64,000 bases of DNA from Ruminococcus sp. YE71 (GCF_900119155.1 NZ_FPIR01000017.1:31650-95649), one strand, 5' to 3'; positions 49,904-59,468 are shown, counted from the stretch's first letter. Notes: generated from the letters alone by a model not told the origin. Numbers and translations are program-made.

Positions 49904-52120
49904 ATGGAAGAAAAAAGGAACGGAACGGTAAGACGGCAGAGACCGAAGCCTTATCGTCAGCATCCTATGGTCACGATACTCAAAGTCGTGGCTACGCTGA
50001 TGCTTTCAGCGCTGATGGTCATCGTCATCACGGGTTCGATCTTCGCGACCGCGCTTACCATCTATATCCTGAACTTTGCTGATACCACGACCACCGTCAA
50101 CCTCGACGAAGAGGTCGTTACCTCAAATGTCACAAGATTCTTCTACAAGAATCCCGACTACGATCCCGACGATGAGGACAGCGAGGAATGGATATTCTAT
50201 TACGGTCTGAAAAATCAGCAGCGTAAGGCTGTATGGGTCGATCTCAAGCAGGTGCCCACTTACGCACAGGATTCGTTCGTGTGCGCCGAGGATGAGCGTT
50301 TCTATACCCACGACGGTGTTGACTTCAAACGAACCCTCGCCTCTATCATCAAGACGCTGCTCGGTGCTAAGCAGGGTGGTTCGACCATCACTCAGCAGAC
50401 AATAAAGAATATTACAAAGGATAATTCTGCTGACGGTGCCGAGGGTGTTGAACGTAAGATACGTGAGATATTCCGTGCGATAAACGTCGAGAAGGTCTAC
50501 ACCAAGGACGATATTCTTGAAGCATATGTCAACGTTGTCGAGTTCGGTACTTCTCAGAAGGAGATCATCGGCGTTGAACAGGCGGCGAACTACTACTTCT
50601 GCAAGGATGTTTCGGAACTCAATTACGCTGAGGCGGCTTCTCTTGCGGCTATGCTGAAGGCTCCCGCCGATCTTAATCCGCTTGAACATCCCGACAAAAA
50701 TATGGACCGTCTGAAGTACGTTCTGCGTCAGATGAACGATAACGGAACCTTGTCTGATGATGAATGGGCTGTAGCCCTGAAACAGGCTGAAAAACTTGAA
50801 GTCATCGGCGACCCCGAATTCTCTTCCATCGAAGAGGATAACGAGATACCCGAAGATCAGGGCGAGACCGACTGGTTCATGGATGCCGCTCTCAATCAGG
50901 CTGAGGAACTTATAGCCGATCAGAAGGGCATCAGCGTCGAGGACGCAAGAGCACGTCTTTACTCGGGCGGCTACGATGTTTACACTACCGTGGACATCAA
51001 GATGCAGCGCGAGATAGAAAAGAAAATGAAGGACAACACTTGCTTCCAGGAGTGGTCGTTTGACGGCGACAAGCTGTTGGCAGGTTTCTGCGTTGTCGAT
51101 TACAAGGGCAACGTTCTTGTTAACGTAAGCTCGCGTAAGAAGAAAAAAGAATCGCGTATATTCAACCTTGTATCGCAGGGCGAGCGTTCTCCAGGTTCGT
51201 GCATCAAGCCTATCGCTTCCTATGCACCCGCCCTCGATCAGGATCTTATCACCTATTCAAAATTCATGCTCGACTCGCCGCCTCTGATGCTTGACGCAGA
51301 CGGTGACGGTGTTGAGGAAAAATGGCCTGTAAACTACTCGGAATTCGGCGAGAGTGCGAACTGGTCGAACGTTTATATCCCTGCATGGCAGATGCTTGCA
51401 AGATCGCTCAATACCTGCCCTGCCGAGCTTGTTAAACAGATGACCCCTGCGTACTGCTTCAATTTCCTGCGCGAGAAGCTGGACATCACCACCCTCGTTG
51501 ACGGAAAGGACTCCGACTATTCGGGTATGACGGTCGGCGGTCTGAACCACGGTCTGCATTTGCAGGAGCTGGTTGCGGCTTACACCATTTTCGGCAACGG
51601 CGGTAAAAAGTACCCCACTACCTACATCTCTCTCTTGCAGGAGGTCGATGGTACTGTGGTTTACGAGCACGGCGACGGCTACAAGCAGGCGATAAACGAC
51701 AGCACATCCTACATCATGAACAAGATGATGCAGAAGGCTGTTACCGATACGAACGGTACCGCACGCTACGCTAAGCTGAAAAATACCGTACTCGCGGCTA
51801 AGACGGGTACTTCATCTGACTGGATCGATCTGAACTTTGTCGGCTGTACTCCCGATTACGTCAGCGGCGTATGGATAGGCTTTGAAAAGTGGAATAAGAT
51901 TCCGACCAACGAGTATCACAATATCGGTGAGATCTGGCTGAGGATCTTCGGCGACATCGCTGAGAACGAGACTCACCACGATTTCCAGATGCCCGATTCC
52001 GTTCAGATGCTGAAATACTGCACCAAGACGGGCGACATCGCGGGAACCTACTGCGGTTCTACAGATGTAGGTTACTACAAGACATCGTATATCCCCCAGT
52101 ATTGCTCGGGCTGGCACTGA
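49904..52120 (+). CDS. Class A penicillin-binding protein (transglycosylase/transpeptidase)
   Basis: 738 aa. One membrane segment (about 25-57), then GT51 transglycosylase with catalytic EDERFYTHDG (129-138) and KQGGSTITQQ, then a penicillin-binding transpeptidase: SxxK as PGSCIKPI, SxN as ARSLNT, KTG as AAKTGTS. It polymerises and crosslinks peptidoglycan. The C-terminal extension carries several cysteines (LKYCTKTGDIAGTYCG and PQYC), unusual for an extracellular domain of a Gram-positive anaerobe. Its start is ATG 49904; an operon with the genes downstream is unlikely because of the terminator at 52211. Confidence 0.93.
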   Translation: MEEKRNGTVRRQRPKPYRQHPMVTILKVVATLMLSALMVIVITGSIFATALTIYILNFADTTTTVNLDEEVVTSNVTRFFYKNPDYDPDDEDSEEWIFYYGLKNQQRKAVWVDLKQVPTYAQDSFVCAEDERFYTHDGVDFKRTLASIIKTLLGAKQGGSTITQQTIKNITKDNSADGAEGVERKIREIFRAINVEKVYTKDDILEAYVNVVEFGTSQKEIIGVEQAANYYFCKDVSELNYAEAASLAAMLKAPADLNPLEHPDKNMDRLKYVLRQMNDNGTLSDDEWAVALKQAEKLEVIGDPEFSSIEEDNEIPEDQGETDWFMDAALNQAEELIADQKGISVEDARARLYSGGYDVYTTVDIKMQREIEKKMKDNTCFQEWSFDGDKLLAGFCVVDYKGNVLVNVSSRKKKKESRIFNLVSQGERSPGSCIKPIASYAPALDQDLITYSKFMLDSPPLMLDADGDGVEEKWPVNYSEFGESANWSNVYIPAWQMLARSLNTCPAELVKQMTPAYCFNFLREKLDITTLVDGKDSDYSGMTVGGLNHGLHLQELVAAYTIFGNGGKKYPTTYISLLQEVDGTVVYEHGDGYKQAINDSTSYIMNKMMQKAVTDTNGTARYAKLKNTVLAAKTGTSSDWIDLNFVGCTPDYVSGVWIGFEKWNKIPTNEYHNIGEIWLRIFGDIAENETHHDFQMPDSVQMLKYCTKTGDIAGTYCGSTDVGYYKTSYIPQYCSGWH

Positions 52121-52210
52121 TGCCGCTCGGCAGGATGGAACGACAGTCCAAAGGCGGACGCGCTCCATGGGATACGATAGGATCTGACGACAATTCTTAA
52201 TGACAGTAAT

Positions 52211-52257
52211 GGGGCTGTTCGACAACGGGTGGAGTTTACCCTTCGGCAGCCCCTTTT
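52211..52257 (+). terminator. Terminator after the PBP gene
   Basis: GGGGCTG / CAGCCCC outer stem with an inner GGGT/ACCC pair, followed by TTTTG. Confidence 0.65.
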
Positions 52258-52275
52258 GCTGTGGAAAGGATAAGA

Positions 52276-53391
52276 ATGGAAAAGATAAAACTTTGCTGCC
52301 CGTGTCATTTCGGGCTGGAGAGCGTGCTGAAATTTGAGGTCACAAAGCTGGGCGGTGAGGAGATCACCGTCAGCGACGGAAAGGTCAGCTTCACAGGAGG
52401 AATCGAGATGATCGCCCGTGCGAACATCTGCCTTGCAACCGCCGAGAGAGTGCTCGTTGAGCTCGGCAGCTTCCGCGCCGAGAGCTTTGAACAGCTCTTT
52501 GAGGGTACAACGGCACTTCCGCTGGAGCGGTTCATCGGCAAGACCGATGCGTTCCCCGTCAAGGGTCACAGCATCAACTCGAAGCTTCACAGCATCCCCG
52601 ACTGTCAGCGTATAATAAAGAAAGCGGCGAGCAAGCGGCTCGGCGGACGCTACGGTGTCACTTGGCTCGAAGAGAGCGGCGCTGTGCATCAGATGCAATT
52701 CAACATTCTCAAGGACATCTGCACCGTCTACCTCGACACCTCGGGGCAGGGTCTCCACAAGCGCGGCTACCGCAAGAACTCGAACTCCGCGCCCATCAAG
52801 GAGACGCTGGCGGCAGGTCTTATCGACCTTGCGAGGGTCAGGTCGGACAGCATCGTCTGCGACCCCATGTGCGGTTCGGGAACGCTGCTGATCGAAGCGG
52901 CTTACAAGGCTCTGGGCATCGCTCCCGGTCTGCGGAGAAGCTTTGCGGCTCAGGAGTGGCAGCAGATACCCGAGGAGGTCTGGAAAGAGGAACGCAGCCG
53001 CGCCCTCGGTCTGGCAAGACAGGAGGCGGCTTTCAAGGCGTTCGGTTCGGACATCGACCCCGAAGCGGTCGATCTGACCGTTGAGAACGCGAGAAAGGCG
53101 GGAGTTCTTTCAAGGATGGAGATCAGAGAGCGTGACGTGAAGAACTTTACGCCGCCCGAGGGAGCGATAACCGTCTGCAATCCGCCTTACGGTGAGAGAC
53201 TGCTGGACATCCGCGCCGCAGAGGAACTGTACAAGAGGCTCGGCGAAAGACTTCACCCCGACGCGAAGCACCCCTGCGTGATAATCTCGCCCGACGAGAA
53301 CTTCGAGACGCACTTCGGCAAAAAGGCCGACAAGAAACGCAAGCTCTACAACGGCATGATAAAGTGCGACCTCTATATGTACTTCAAGTGA
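52276..53391 (+). CDS. THUMP-domain class I RNA methyltransferase
   Basis: 371 aa from ATG 52276 with AAAGG upstream. N-terminal ferredoxin-like/THUMP domain (CPCHFGLESVLKFEVTKLGGE; QFNILKDICTVYLDTSGQGLHKRGYR), then a Rossmann methyltransferase with the SAM loop CDPMCGSGTLLIEAA and the N6-adenine/N2-guanine catalytic motif NPPYGERL. Matches the YpsC/RlmL-N family that methylates 23S rRNA guanine. It leads a short co-directional cluster with the HAD and AsnB genes. Confidence 0.9.
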   Translation: MEKIKLCCPCHFGLESVLKFEVTKLGGEEITVSDGKVSFTGGIEMIARANICLATAERVLVELGSFRAESFEQLFEGTTALPLERFIGKTDAFPVKGHSINSKLHSIPDCQRIIKKAASKRLGGRYGVTWLEESGAVHQMQFNILKDICTVYLDTSGQGLHKRGYRKNSNSAPIKETLAAGLIDLARVRSDSIVCDPMCGSGTLLIEAAYKALGIAPGLRRSFAAQEWQQIPEEVWKEERSRALGLARQEAAFKAFGSDIDPEAVDLTVENARKAGVLSRMEIRERDVKNFTPPEGAITVCNPPYGERLLDIRAAEELYKRLGERLHPDAKHPCVIISPDENFETHFGKKADKKRKLYNGMIKCDLYMYFK

Positions 53392-53429
53392 TGTGAATTC
53401 AGCTTTATTATACAGGAGAATGGAAAAGT

Positions 53430-54089
53430 ATGGAAAAGAAATTATCGGCTGTGGTCTTTGACATGGACGGCGTGCTGTTCGACACCGAGCGACTCTGCCT
53501 TATCGTGTGGAAAAAGATCGCGGAGAAATACGGGCTTGACAAGGTCGAGGAGGTCTACCACAAGACCATCGGCAGAACTACCGCCGACACAAAGATCATC
53601 GTTGCGGAGACTTATCCCGACATCGACGTTGAGGAGGTCTACGGCGAACTGCGGCAGGTGATGCACTGCACCATCGCCGAGGACGGTCTGCCCGTCAAGC
53701 CCTACGCGGAAGAGATACTCAGCGCTTTGAAGGAGAGGGGAGTGCCCACCGCCCTCGCTTCTTCCACGAGACAGGCGACGGTGGAGGCTCAGCTTGAAAT
53801 GGCGGGCTTCACAAAGTATTTCGACGCGGTCATCGGGGGCGACACCATCGAGCACAGCAAGCCTGCGCCCGACATCTACCTCGCAGCCTGCGAACGTCTC
53901 GGCGTGAAGCCCGAGGAAGCGGCGGCGGTCGAGGACAGCTTCAACGGCATCCGCTCGGCTCACGCGGCAGGTCTGTACGCTGTGATGGTGCCCGATCTTT
54001 TGCAGCCCGACGACGAGATGAAGACCCTCGCCGACGTGATCGCAGCCGATCTTAATGAGGCGAAAGAGGTTATTTTCGCAAAGCTCTAA
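53430..54089 (+). CDS. HAD family hydrolase (beta-phosphoglucomutase-like)
   Basis: 219 aa. Catalytic DMDGVLFDTE near the N terminus (nucleophile and acid Asp), LASST, KPAPDIYLAA lysine and the VEDSFNGI acidic motif: all HAD motifs are intact, with the helical cap of subfamily IA. It dephosphorylates or isomerises small phosphorylated metabolites, substrate unknown. It follows the methyltransferase by 38 nt and precedes asnB by 14 nt. Confidence 0.9.
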   Translation: MEKKLSAVVFDMDGVLFDTERLCLIVWKKIAEKYGLDKVEEVYHKTIGRTTADTKIIVAETYPDIDVEEVYGELRQVMHCTIAEDGLPVKPYAEEILSALKERGVPTALASSTRQATVEAQLEMAGFTKYFDAVIGGDTIEHSKPAPDIYLAACERLGVKPEEAAAVEDSFNGIRSAHAAGLYAVMVPDLLQPDDEMKTLADVIAADLNEAKEVIFAKL

Positions 54090-54103
54090 GGAGGAGTTTT
54101 TTT

Positions 54104-55945
54104 ATGTGCGGTTTTGTAGGATTTACCGAGTATCTTGACAACAGCAAAGAGGTCATAGAGCGCATGATGGACAGGATCGCCCACCGCGGTCCCGACCAGG
54201 CAGGCTCTTACGTCAGCGACGCGGTCACGATGGGCTTTCGCAGGCTGTCGATAATCGACCTTTCCGAGGCGGGAAGTCAGCCGATGTTCAACGAGGACAG
54301 GTCGGTGGTCATCACCTTCAACGGCGAGATATATAACTACCGTGAGCTTCGCGAAGAGCTTGTCGCGGCAGGTCACAAGTTCTCATCAAACGCCGATACC
54401 GAGGTCCTCATCCACGGTTATGAGGAGTGGGACTACGATACCCTGCTGAACAAACTGCGCGGAATGTTCGCATTTGTGATCTACGACATGAACAAGAAGC
54501 GTGTGTTCGGAGCAAGGGATTTCTTCGGTATCAAGCCGCTCTACTACGGAAGATTCGGCAAGACCCTCATGTGGGGAAGCGAGATAAAGTCCTTCCTCGA
54601 ACATCCTGCCTTCGTCAAGGAACTCAATGAGGACGTGCTGGAGACCTACCTGACTTTCCAGTACTCGCCCACCACCGAGACATTTTTTAAGAACGTCTTC
54701 AAGCTGCCTGCCGCACACTATTTCGTGTATGAGAACGGTGAGCTGACCGTAAAGCGCTACTGGCAGATAGAGTTCACACCCGACGAACAGCCCACCCTTG
54801 AGGACTGGGTGAACCGGATCTCCGACACTTTCAAGAACAGCGTCGAGGCTCACAAGATCGCCGACGTTGAGGTAGGTTCGTTCCTGTCCAGCGGCGTTGA
54901 TTCGAGCTATGTGGCGGCGGTGGCGAACGTTGACAAGACCTTCACAGTCGGCTTCGGCGAGGATGAGAAGTACAACGAGATCGGCTACGCGAAGGAGTTC
55001 TCGCAGTACATCGGCAAGGAGAACACTTCACACGTTATCAGCCCCGAGGATTTCTGGGGCAGCTTTGCGAAGATTCAGTACCACATGGACGAACCCCTCG
55101 CAGACCCTGCGGCGGCGGCGCTCTACTTCGTCTGCAAGCTGGCGGCGGAGAAGGTCAAGGTGGTGCTTTCGGGCGAGGGCGCTGACGAGATATTCGGCGG
55201 CTACAACATCTACCACAACCCCGACGACATGGCGATGTACGAGCACATACCGCTGCCCATCAGACGCGCCGCAGGAAAGGCTGTTTCGGGTCTGCCCCAC
55301 AAGCACGGCGTGAACTTCCTCATCCGCGGAAGCCAGACGCTTCAGGAGAGGTTCATCGGCAACGCCTATATGTTCACTCCCGACGAGCGCAAGGCGCTGC
55401 TCAAGCACCCTACCAACGCTCCCGACCCGACCGCCATAACAAAGCCCTTCTACGACCGCTCAGCGAAGAACGACCCCGTGACCCAGATGCAGTACCTCGA
55501 TCTGCACCTCTGGATGACGGGCGATATCCTGCTCAAAGCCGACAAGATGAGCATGGCGCACTCGCTGGAGCTGAGAGTGCCCTTCCTCGACAAGCGCGTG
55601 ATGGCGCTGGCAGAGCGTATCCCCAAGAGATACCGCGTCACCAAGGAGACCACCAAGTACGCGATGCGCGTCGCGGCGCTCAGAGCCTGCCCGCCCAAGA
55701 CCGCCGAGAAGAAAAAGCTCGGCTTCCCCGTGCCGACGAGAGTATGGCTCAAAGAGGACGAGTATTACAACAAGGTCAAGGATAAGTTCCTGTCCGCAGA
55801 CTCGGAGAGGTTCTTCAACACCGATCAGCTGGTGAAGCTGCTCGACGAGCACCGCGAGGGCAAATACGACCACTCCCGCAAGATCTGGACGGTGTATACT
55901 TTCCTTGTATGGTATGATGTATATTTTAACGGTATATCCGTATAA
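54104..55945 (+). CDS. asnB: Asparagine synthase (glutamine-hydrolysing)
   Basis: 613 aa. N-terminal class II glutaminase with Cys2 nucleophile (MCGFVGF) and AHRGPDQ; C-terminal synthetase domain with the PPi loop FLSSGVDSSYVAA and LSGEGADEIFGGY. It makes asparagine from aspartate, ATP and glutamine-derived ammonia. Some paralogues amidate peptidoglycan or other acids, but the motif set fits ordinary AsnB. RBS AAGGAGGAG. A strong terminator follows. Confidence 0.95.
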   Translation: MCGFVGFTEYLDNSKEVIERMMDRIAHRGPDQAGSYVSDAVTMGFRRLSIIDLSEAGSQPMFNEDRSVVITFNGEIYNYRELREELVAAGHKFSSNADTEVLIHGYEEWDYDTLLNKLRGMFAFVIYDMNKKRVFGARDFFGIKPLYYGRFGKTLMWGSEIKSFLEHPAFVKELNEDVLETYLTFQYSPTTETFFKNVFKLPAAHYFVYENGELTVKRYWQIEFTPDEQPTLEDWVNRISDTFKNSVEAHKIADVEVGSFLSSGVDSSYVAAVANVDKTFTVGFGEDEKYNEIGYAKEFSQYIGKENTSHVISPEDFWGSFAKIQYHMDEPLADPAAAALYFVCKLAAEKVKVVLSGEGADEIFGGYNIYHNPDDMAMYEHIPLPIRRAAGKAVSGLPHKHGVNFLIRGSQTLQERFIGNAYMFTPDERKALLKHPTNAPDPTAITKPFYDRSAKNDPVTQMQYLDLHLWMTGDILLKADKMSMAHSLELRVPFLDKRVMALAERIPKRYRVTKETTKYAMRVAALRACPPKTAEKKKLGFPVPTRVWLKEDEYYNKVKDKFLSADSERFFNTDQLVKLLDEHREGKYDHSRKIWTVYTFLVWYDVYFNGISV

Positions 55946-55953
55946 ACTGCTTG

Positions 55954-55982
55954 CGCCGACAGAATATCCTGTCGGCGTTTTT
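55954..55982 (+). terminator. Terminator of asnB
   Basis: CGCCGACAG / CTGTCGGCG stem followed by TTTTTG. Confidence 0.85.
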
Positions 55983-55995
55983 GCGAAAAAAATAC

Positions 55996-56024
55996 TTGAC
56001 AATCGGGGATAAATAGTGTATTAT
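55996..56024 (+). promoter_or_regulatory. Promoter of the lipoprotein gene
   Basis: TTGACA (55996-56001), 17 bp, TATTAT (56019-56024). Confidence 0.75.
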
Positions 56025-56056
56025 AGATATATGAACATCTTAAGGAATGATCTGTG

Positions 56057-56557
56057 ATGAAAGCAAGAAGATCGGCAGCAGCCGTTTTGGCAGCACTTAT
56101 CCTTGTGTCCTGCGGCAGCAGTGCGGATAAGGGCGAGCTTGCATACGAACAGCCGCTCAATACCATGCGTCTGGCGGTCAACTACAGCGATGAGGTCTCT
56201 TACCTCAACGTGTGGCTGCCCTGGGAAAAAGCCCGTTTTCTCGGCGATGAGAAATATACCGAGGGCTTTCTTGACAGCATTTACGTCAGAGAGGATTTTC
56301 AGGGCAAGATAAGCCTTCGGATAAACAGCGCGGCGGAGCTTTCCGAGTCCGAGCTTGAAGAGCTTGAGGCGAAGGAACAGCAGCGCTACGGCGTCCGCCC
56401 CGAGTTTACAAAGGCCATGAACGTCACGGCGGAACTGCGCATCCGCAAGGACGCTGACCTGCTTTCGGATTCGAGGGACTTTACCCTCGTAAGGCTCGAA
56501 AATAACTGGTATATCTGCGGAGAGGTCATCGACAGCTTTTCATTTGCAGCTTCATAA
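56057..56557 (+). CDS. Lipoprotein of unknown function
   Basis: 166 aa from ATG 56057 (AAGGA upstream; GTG 56054 is the alternative). Signal peptide with lipobox ALILVSC (Cys about 20), then a mixed alpha/beta domain with a Glu-rich stretch (ELSESELEELEAKEQQRYG). No family recognised; the C-terminal strand pattern (DFTLVRLENNWYICGEV) resembles small NTF2/DUF-type extracytoplasmic domains. The zinc-ribbon gene follows 18 nt later. Confidence 0.65.
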   Translation: MKARRSAAAVLAALILVSCGSSADKGELAYEQPLNTMRLAVNYSDEVSYLNVWLPWEKARFLGDEKYTEGFLDSIYVREDFQGKISLRINSAAELSESELEELEAKEQQRYGVRPEFTKAMNVTAELRIRKDADLLSDSRDFTLVRLENNWYICGEVIDSFSFAAS

Positions 56558-56575
56558 TCGAAAGGAAGAAAACAT

Positions 56576-57391
56576 ATGCCTAAGACTTGTACAAAATGCG
56601 GTGCTACAATAAATGATGGCGAAAAGTTCTGCACCAGCTGCGGAACGCCCGTCGAGGTCGTAAGAGTGTCGGCTAACCGTTTCTGCCGTCAGTGCGGAAA
56701 TATGCTCACTCCCGGTGCGAAATTCTGCGATGTCTGCGGTAAGGAAGCACCTCAGGAGAAGAAGAAGGAAGAGCCGAAGGTAGTCGAGCCTGCCACTATG
56801 GAAGGCATCGTGAGCCCCGTTATAACCGAAGATACATTTGCGGCCGCAAAGGAGCTCAACCGCGAGAAGTTCGATGGCTTTGAAGCTGCCGAGATGCCGG
56901 GTTCCGCACCTGCCGCACCCCAGACTCCGCCCCCTGCACCCTCTTTCGAGATGGATTCCGCAGCAGCGGGTCAGCAGCCCAGACCTGCTCCGCTGCCTGC
57001 ACCTCAGCCTGCGCCGCAGCCGCGTCCTCAGGTAACTCCTCAGTCGGTACAGCAGTCTAACCCCTACGGTCAGTACGCTGCGACTCAGAATACTGCGTCC
57101 CCGATGCAGCAGTACGGCGCACCTCAGCAGTCCGCTCCGATGCAGCCGCAGATGCCTCAGCAGCAGATTCCAATGCCGCAGTCGGTACCGCAGCCCGATC
57201 AGCAGGGTGGGAAGAAGTCGGCGGCACCAGTTGTGCTAGCAGTCATCATCGTGCTGATAATCATCGTGGATGTGCTCGTTTTCTTCGGTCCTCTCGGCGA
57301 CAAGCTCAAGAATAAGGACAAGGATGATGAAAAAGACTGCACACAGATCACACTTATCACAGACGATGTGCAGGAAACCGACGGGGTTTGA
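56576..57391 (+). CDS. Zinc-ribbon protein with Pro/Gln linker and one membrane segment
   Basis: 271 aa. Two N-terminal zinc ribbons (CTKCGATINDGEKFCTSCG and CRQCGNMLTPGAKFCDVCG), then about 150 residues rich in Pro, Gln and Ala, one membrane segment (PVVLAVIIVLIIIVDVLVFF) and a short charged tail. Such DUF-type zinc-ribbon membrane proteins are common in Clostridia without known function; the ribbons would lie in the cytoplasm. Probably co-transcribed with the lipoprotein gene upstream; a perfect hairpin terminator follows. Confidence 0.75.
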   Translation: MPKTCTKCGATINDGEKFCTSCGTPVEVVRVSANRFCRQCGNMLTPGAKFCDVCGKEAPQEKKKEEPKVVEPATMEGIVSPVITEDTFAAAKELNREKFDGFEAAEMPGSAPAAPQTPPPAPSFEMDSAAAGQQPRPAPLPAPQPAPQPRPQVTPQSVQQSNPYGQYAATQNTASPMQQYGAPQQSAPMQPQMPQQQIPMPQSVPQPDQQGGKKSAAPVVLAVIIVLIIIVDVLVFFGPLGDKLKNKDKDDEKDCTQITLITDDVQETDGV

Positions 57392-57418
57392 CCCGGATTT
57401 GTAAAAATATGAAACTAC

Positions 57419-57450
57419 ACGGACAGGTTTAAACTACCTGTCCGTTTTTT
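57419..57450 (+). terminator. Terminator after the zinc-ribbon gene
   Basis: Perfect 10-bp stem ACGGACAGGT / ACCTGTCCGT followed by TTTTTT. Confidence 0.85.
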
Positions 57451-57522
57451 CTGACGGTAAATTGTACAAATTGTGAACGCGGAAATTATGCACTATTTTC
57501 GGAAGAAAATCAGAGTAAACTA

Positions 57523-57551
57523 TTGCTAAAATTGAAAATTTGTGATATAAT
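57523..57551 (+). promoter_or_regulatory. Promoter of the coiled-coil protein gene
   Basis: TTGCTA (57523-57528), 17 bp ending TGA (extended -10), TATAAT (57546-57551); leader of about 115 nt. Confidence 0.7.
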
Positions 57552-57672
57552 ACAAATATAGGGTCTGACAGCAGGCGAAGTTTGCGTATATTAATGTATT
57601 TTATTATATAGCATATATATTTCGATATCTGTTTATTCGGATCATTGTATTAAACTGAAAGGACTGACTCAG

Positions 57673-58890
57673 ATGCCTGCATTTGGTAAGAAGGTAAGAG
57701 AAGAATCGATCAATGACAAGATGGTAAGACTGTTCAAGGAGGGCGTTTCGGTAGCTGATATCTCGAAGCAGCTCGACGTTAAACAGGACGTTATCACAAA
57801 CGTAATTAGAAGACGCTGCGGTGAGGACAGCATCCCCGAGACCGTTATCCGCTCGAAGAACGCTATGCCCCATCCCGTGGAGGAGGCTCCGCTCAAAGCT
57901 GAGGCTCCAGCTCCCGCAAGCGAACCATTTCAGGAAGCTCCCGCTGAGGAGGCTCAGGAGGAATCCTCTGAGGGTCTCTCCAAGCTCGAACGCTTCATGT
58001 ACGAGAAGGAAGTTAGAAGACAGGAAGAGGCTGAGAAGCAGGAAGAACAGCCTGCCGTTGAAGAGCCCGTTGACAACACAACAGGCGATATGGAGGGCAT
58101 CTCCCTTGAGGGTCTTGACCTTGACAGCCTCGGTTCGGCTGCTGACGGCGCTATCAAGCCCGCAGGCAGCGAGTCTGTGCCCGAGGTTGGTGCTATCGAC
58201 GAAGCTGTTCCCGCTGCTGAGGAAGCTGCACCTGCTGAAGAGGCTGCTCCCGCTGAAGAGACCGCTGCACCCGCAGAAGAGACCGCAGAGCCTGCTGCCG
58301 AAGAAAAGGCAGAGGAAGCTGCTGCACCCGCACCCGCATTCGATTTCGCGGCTGGAGCTTCGCACTCGGGCAGCGCTTTCGATAAGATGAAGGCTTTCGC
58401 TCAGATGCAGATCGCAGCTAACAACGATAAGCTCGCAGAGCTCGAAGCACAGCTCGGCGGCGTTGAGGCTGAGTATACCTCTCAGCTTGAGCAGGCAGAG
58501 CAGGAAGTCAATGAGGCTAAGGCTGTTTACGAAGAGGTCATCACAAGAGGTGAGTCCATCTCCGACAAGCGTCAGGAGCTCCAGGCTGAGCACCGTGCCG
58601 CTCTCGCAAGAGCTGAGGAGGATTACCGCAAGAAGCTTGAAGAGATCGAGCAGAACTACAACGAGGCTGTTGCTAACGCTAACAATTCCTTCGCCGAGAA
58701 GGAAGCAGAGCTCACTTCCGAGACAGATTCCATCGATACCGAGAAGGAGACCGCAAAGAACAACTTCCTCGAGAAGCAGGCTAAGGTCGTTGAGATCAAG
58801 GAAAAGATCGACAACGAGGTCGGCGGCGTGAAGAAGCAGATCGAAGCACTCAGAGAAGAGAACAAGGGCTACGAGAGCTTCATGAACTGA
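57673..58890 (+). CDS. HTH-plus-coiled-coil protein with Ala/Glu/Pro linker
   Basis: 405 aa. Residues 1-50 look like a small helix-turn-helix (MVRLFKEGVSVADISKQLDV...VITNVIRRRCG). The middle (60-230) is acidic and Ala/Pro-rich with a run of APAEE-like units. The C-terminal ~170 residues are a long coiled coil (AQMQIAANNDKLAELEAQL...EEITRG...KKQIEALREENKGYESFMN). No signal peptide. I do not recognise a family; a DNA-tethered structural or cytoskeletal-like protein is conceivable. RBS AAAGGA. Codon use is strongly biased, suggesting good expression. Confidence 0.7.
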   Translation: MPAFGKKVREESINDKMVRLFKEGVSVADISKQLDVKQDVITNVIRRRCGEDSIPETVIRSKNAMPHPVEEAPLKAEAPAPASEPFQEAPAEEAQEESSEGLSKLERFMYEKEVRRQEEAEKQEEQPAVEEPVDNTTGDMEGISLEGLDLDSLGSAADGAIKPAGSESVPEVGAIDEAVPAAEEAAPAEEAAPAEETAAPAEETAEPAAEEKAEEAAAPAPAFDFAAGASHSGSAFDKMKAFAQMQIAANNDKLAELEAQLGGVEAEYTSQLEQAEQEVNEAKAVYEEVITRGESISDKRQELQAEHRAALARAEEDYRKKLEEIEQNYNEAVANANNSFAEKEAELTSETDSIDTEKETAKNNFLEKQAKVVEIKEKIDNEVGGVKKQIEALREENKGYESFMN

Positions 58891-58905
58891 TAACCGAAAA
58901 TAATG

Positions 58906-58934
58906 AGACCCCCGATGGTTCGGGGGTCTTTTTG
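58906..58934. terminator. Terminator between convergent genes
   Basis: AGACCCCCGA / TCGGGGGTCT stem with a 4-nt loop and TTTTTG on the plus side. Confidence 0.8.
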
Positions 58935-58936
58935 TG

Positions 58937-59224
58937 TTATGTCAGCCCGTAGGCGGTCTCGGAACGGTAGGCGTGGATGCGCTCGTTCAGCATGGCTATG
59001 AGCTCTTCGTAGCCTTCCTCGCTCAGGGGACAGTCGAATTCCTCGGCTATCTCGGACTTGTCGAGACAAAGGGTACCGTACCATATCGTGACGTGAAGCA
59101 CGGGCGGTTCATCCTTCGACTTTGGGATGATCTTGTAGTTGAACGTGCCGAGCAGACTGCCCGACCAGACGTTCCCGAATTCAAAATACGCGATGGTGGG
59201 TACGTCGATATATCCATGATACAT
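58937..59224 (-). CDS. Small conserved-looking protein of unknown function
   Basis: 95 aa, ATG preceded by AAAGGAG. Acidic, mixed alpha/beta: VPTIAYFEFGNVWSGSLLGTFNYKI, then EEFDCPLSEEGYEELIAMLNERIHAYR. No motif recognised, no signal peptide. Monocistronic on the minus strand between two plus-strand genes. Confidence 0.6.
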   Translation of the reverse strand: MYHGYIDVPTIAYFEFGNVWSGSLLGTFNYKIIPKSKDEPPVLHVTIWYGTLCLDKSEIAEEFDCPLSEEGYEELIAMLNERIHAYRSETAYGLT

Positions 59225-59404
59225 TTCAGGTCAGCTCCTTTCAGGGTGTGCATATACATACATTATATCACATCAAAGCCGCAATTACAAGAGGGGCGGG
59301 AAGTCTTTTTCGGGGCGCAGGAAGCGGAATGGTCGGAATAGACAAATCGCATAGTGTGATTATATATGTAATAGACAAAAAATTAATAAAATATACAGAT
59401 GTGA

Positions 59405-59433
59405 TTGAAATAACATGGTGAATATGGTATAAT
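59405..59433 (+). promoter_or_regulatory. Promoter of the LacI-like/GGDEF gene
   Basis: TTGAAA (59405-59410), 17 bp ending TGG, TATAAT (59428-59433); short leader with AAAGGAGGGA. Confidence 0.8.
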
Positions 59434-59468
59434 AACAATGGCTTAACTTGATAAAAGGAGGGATCGGA

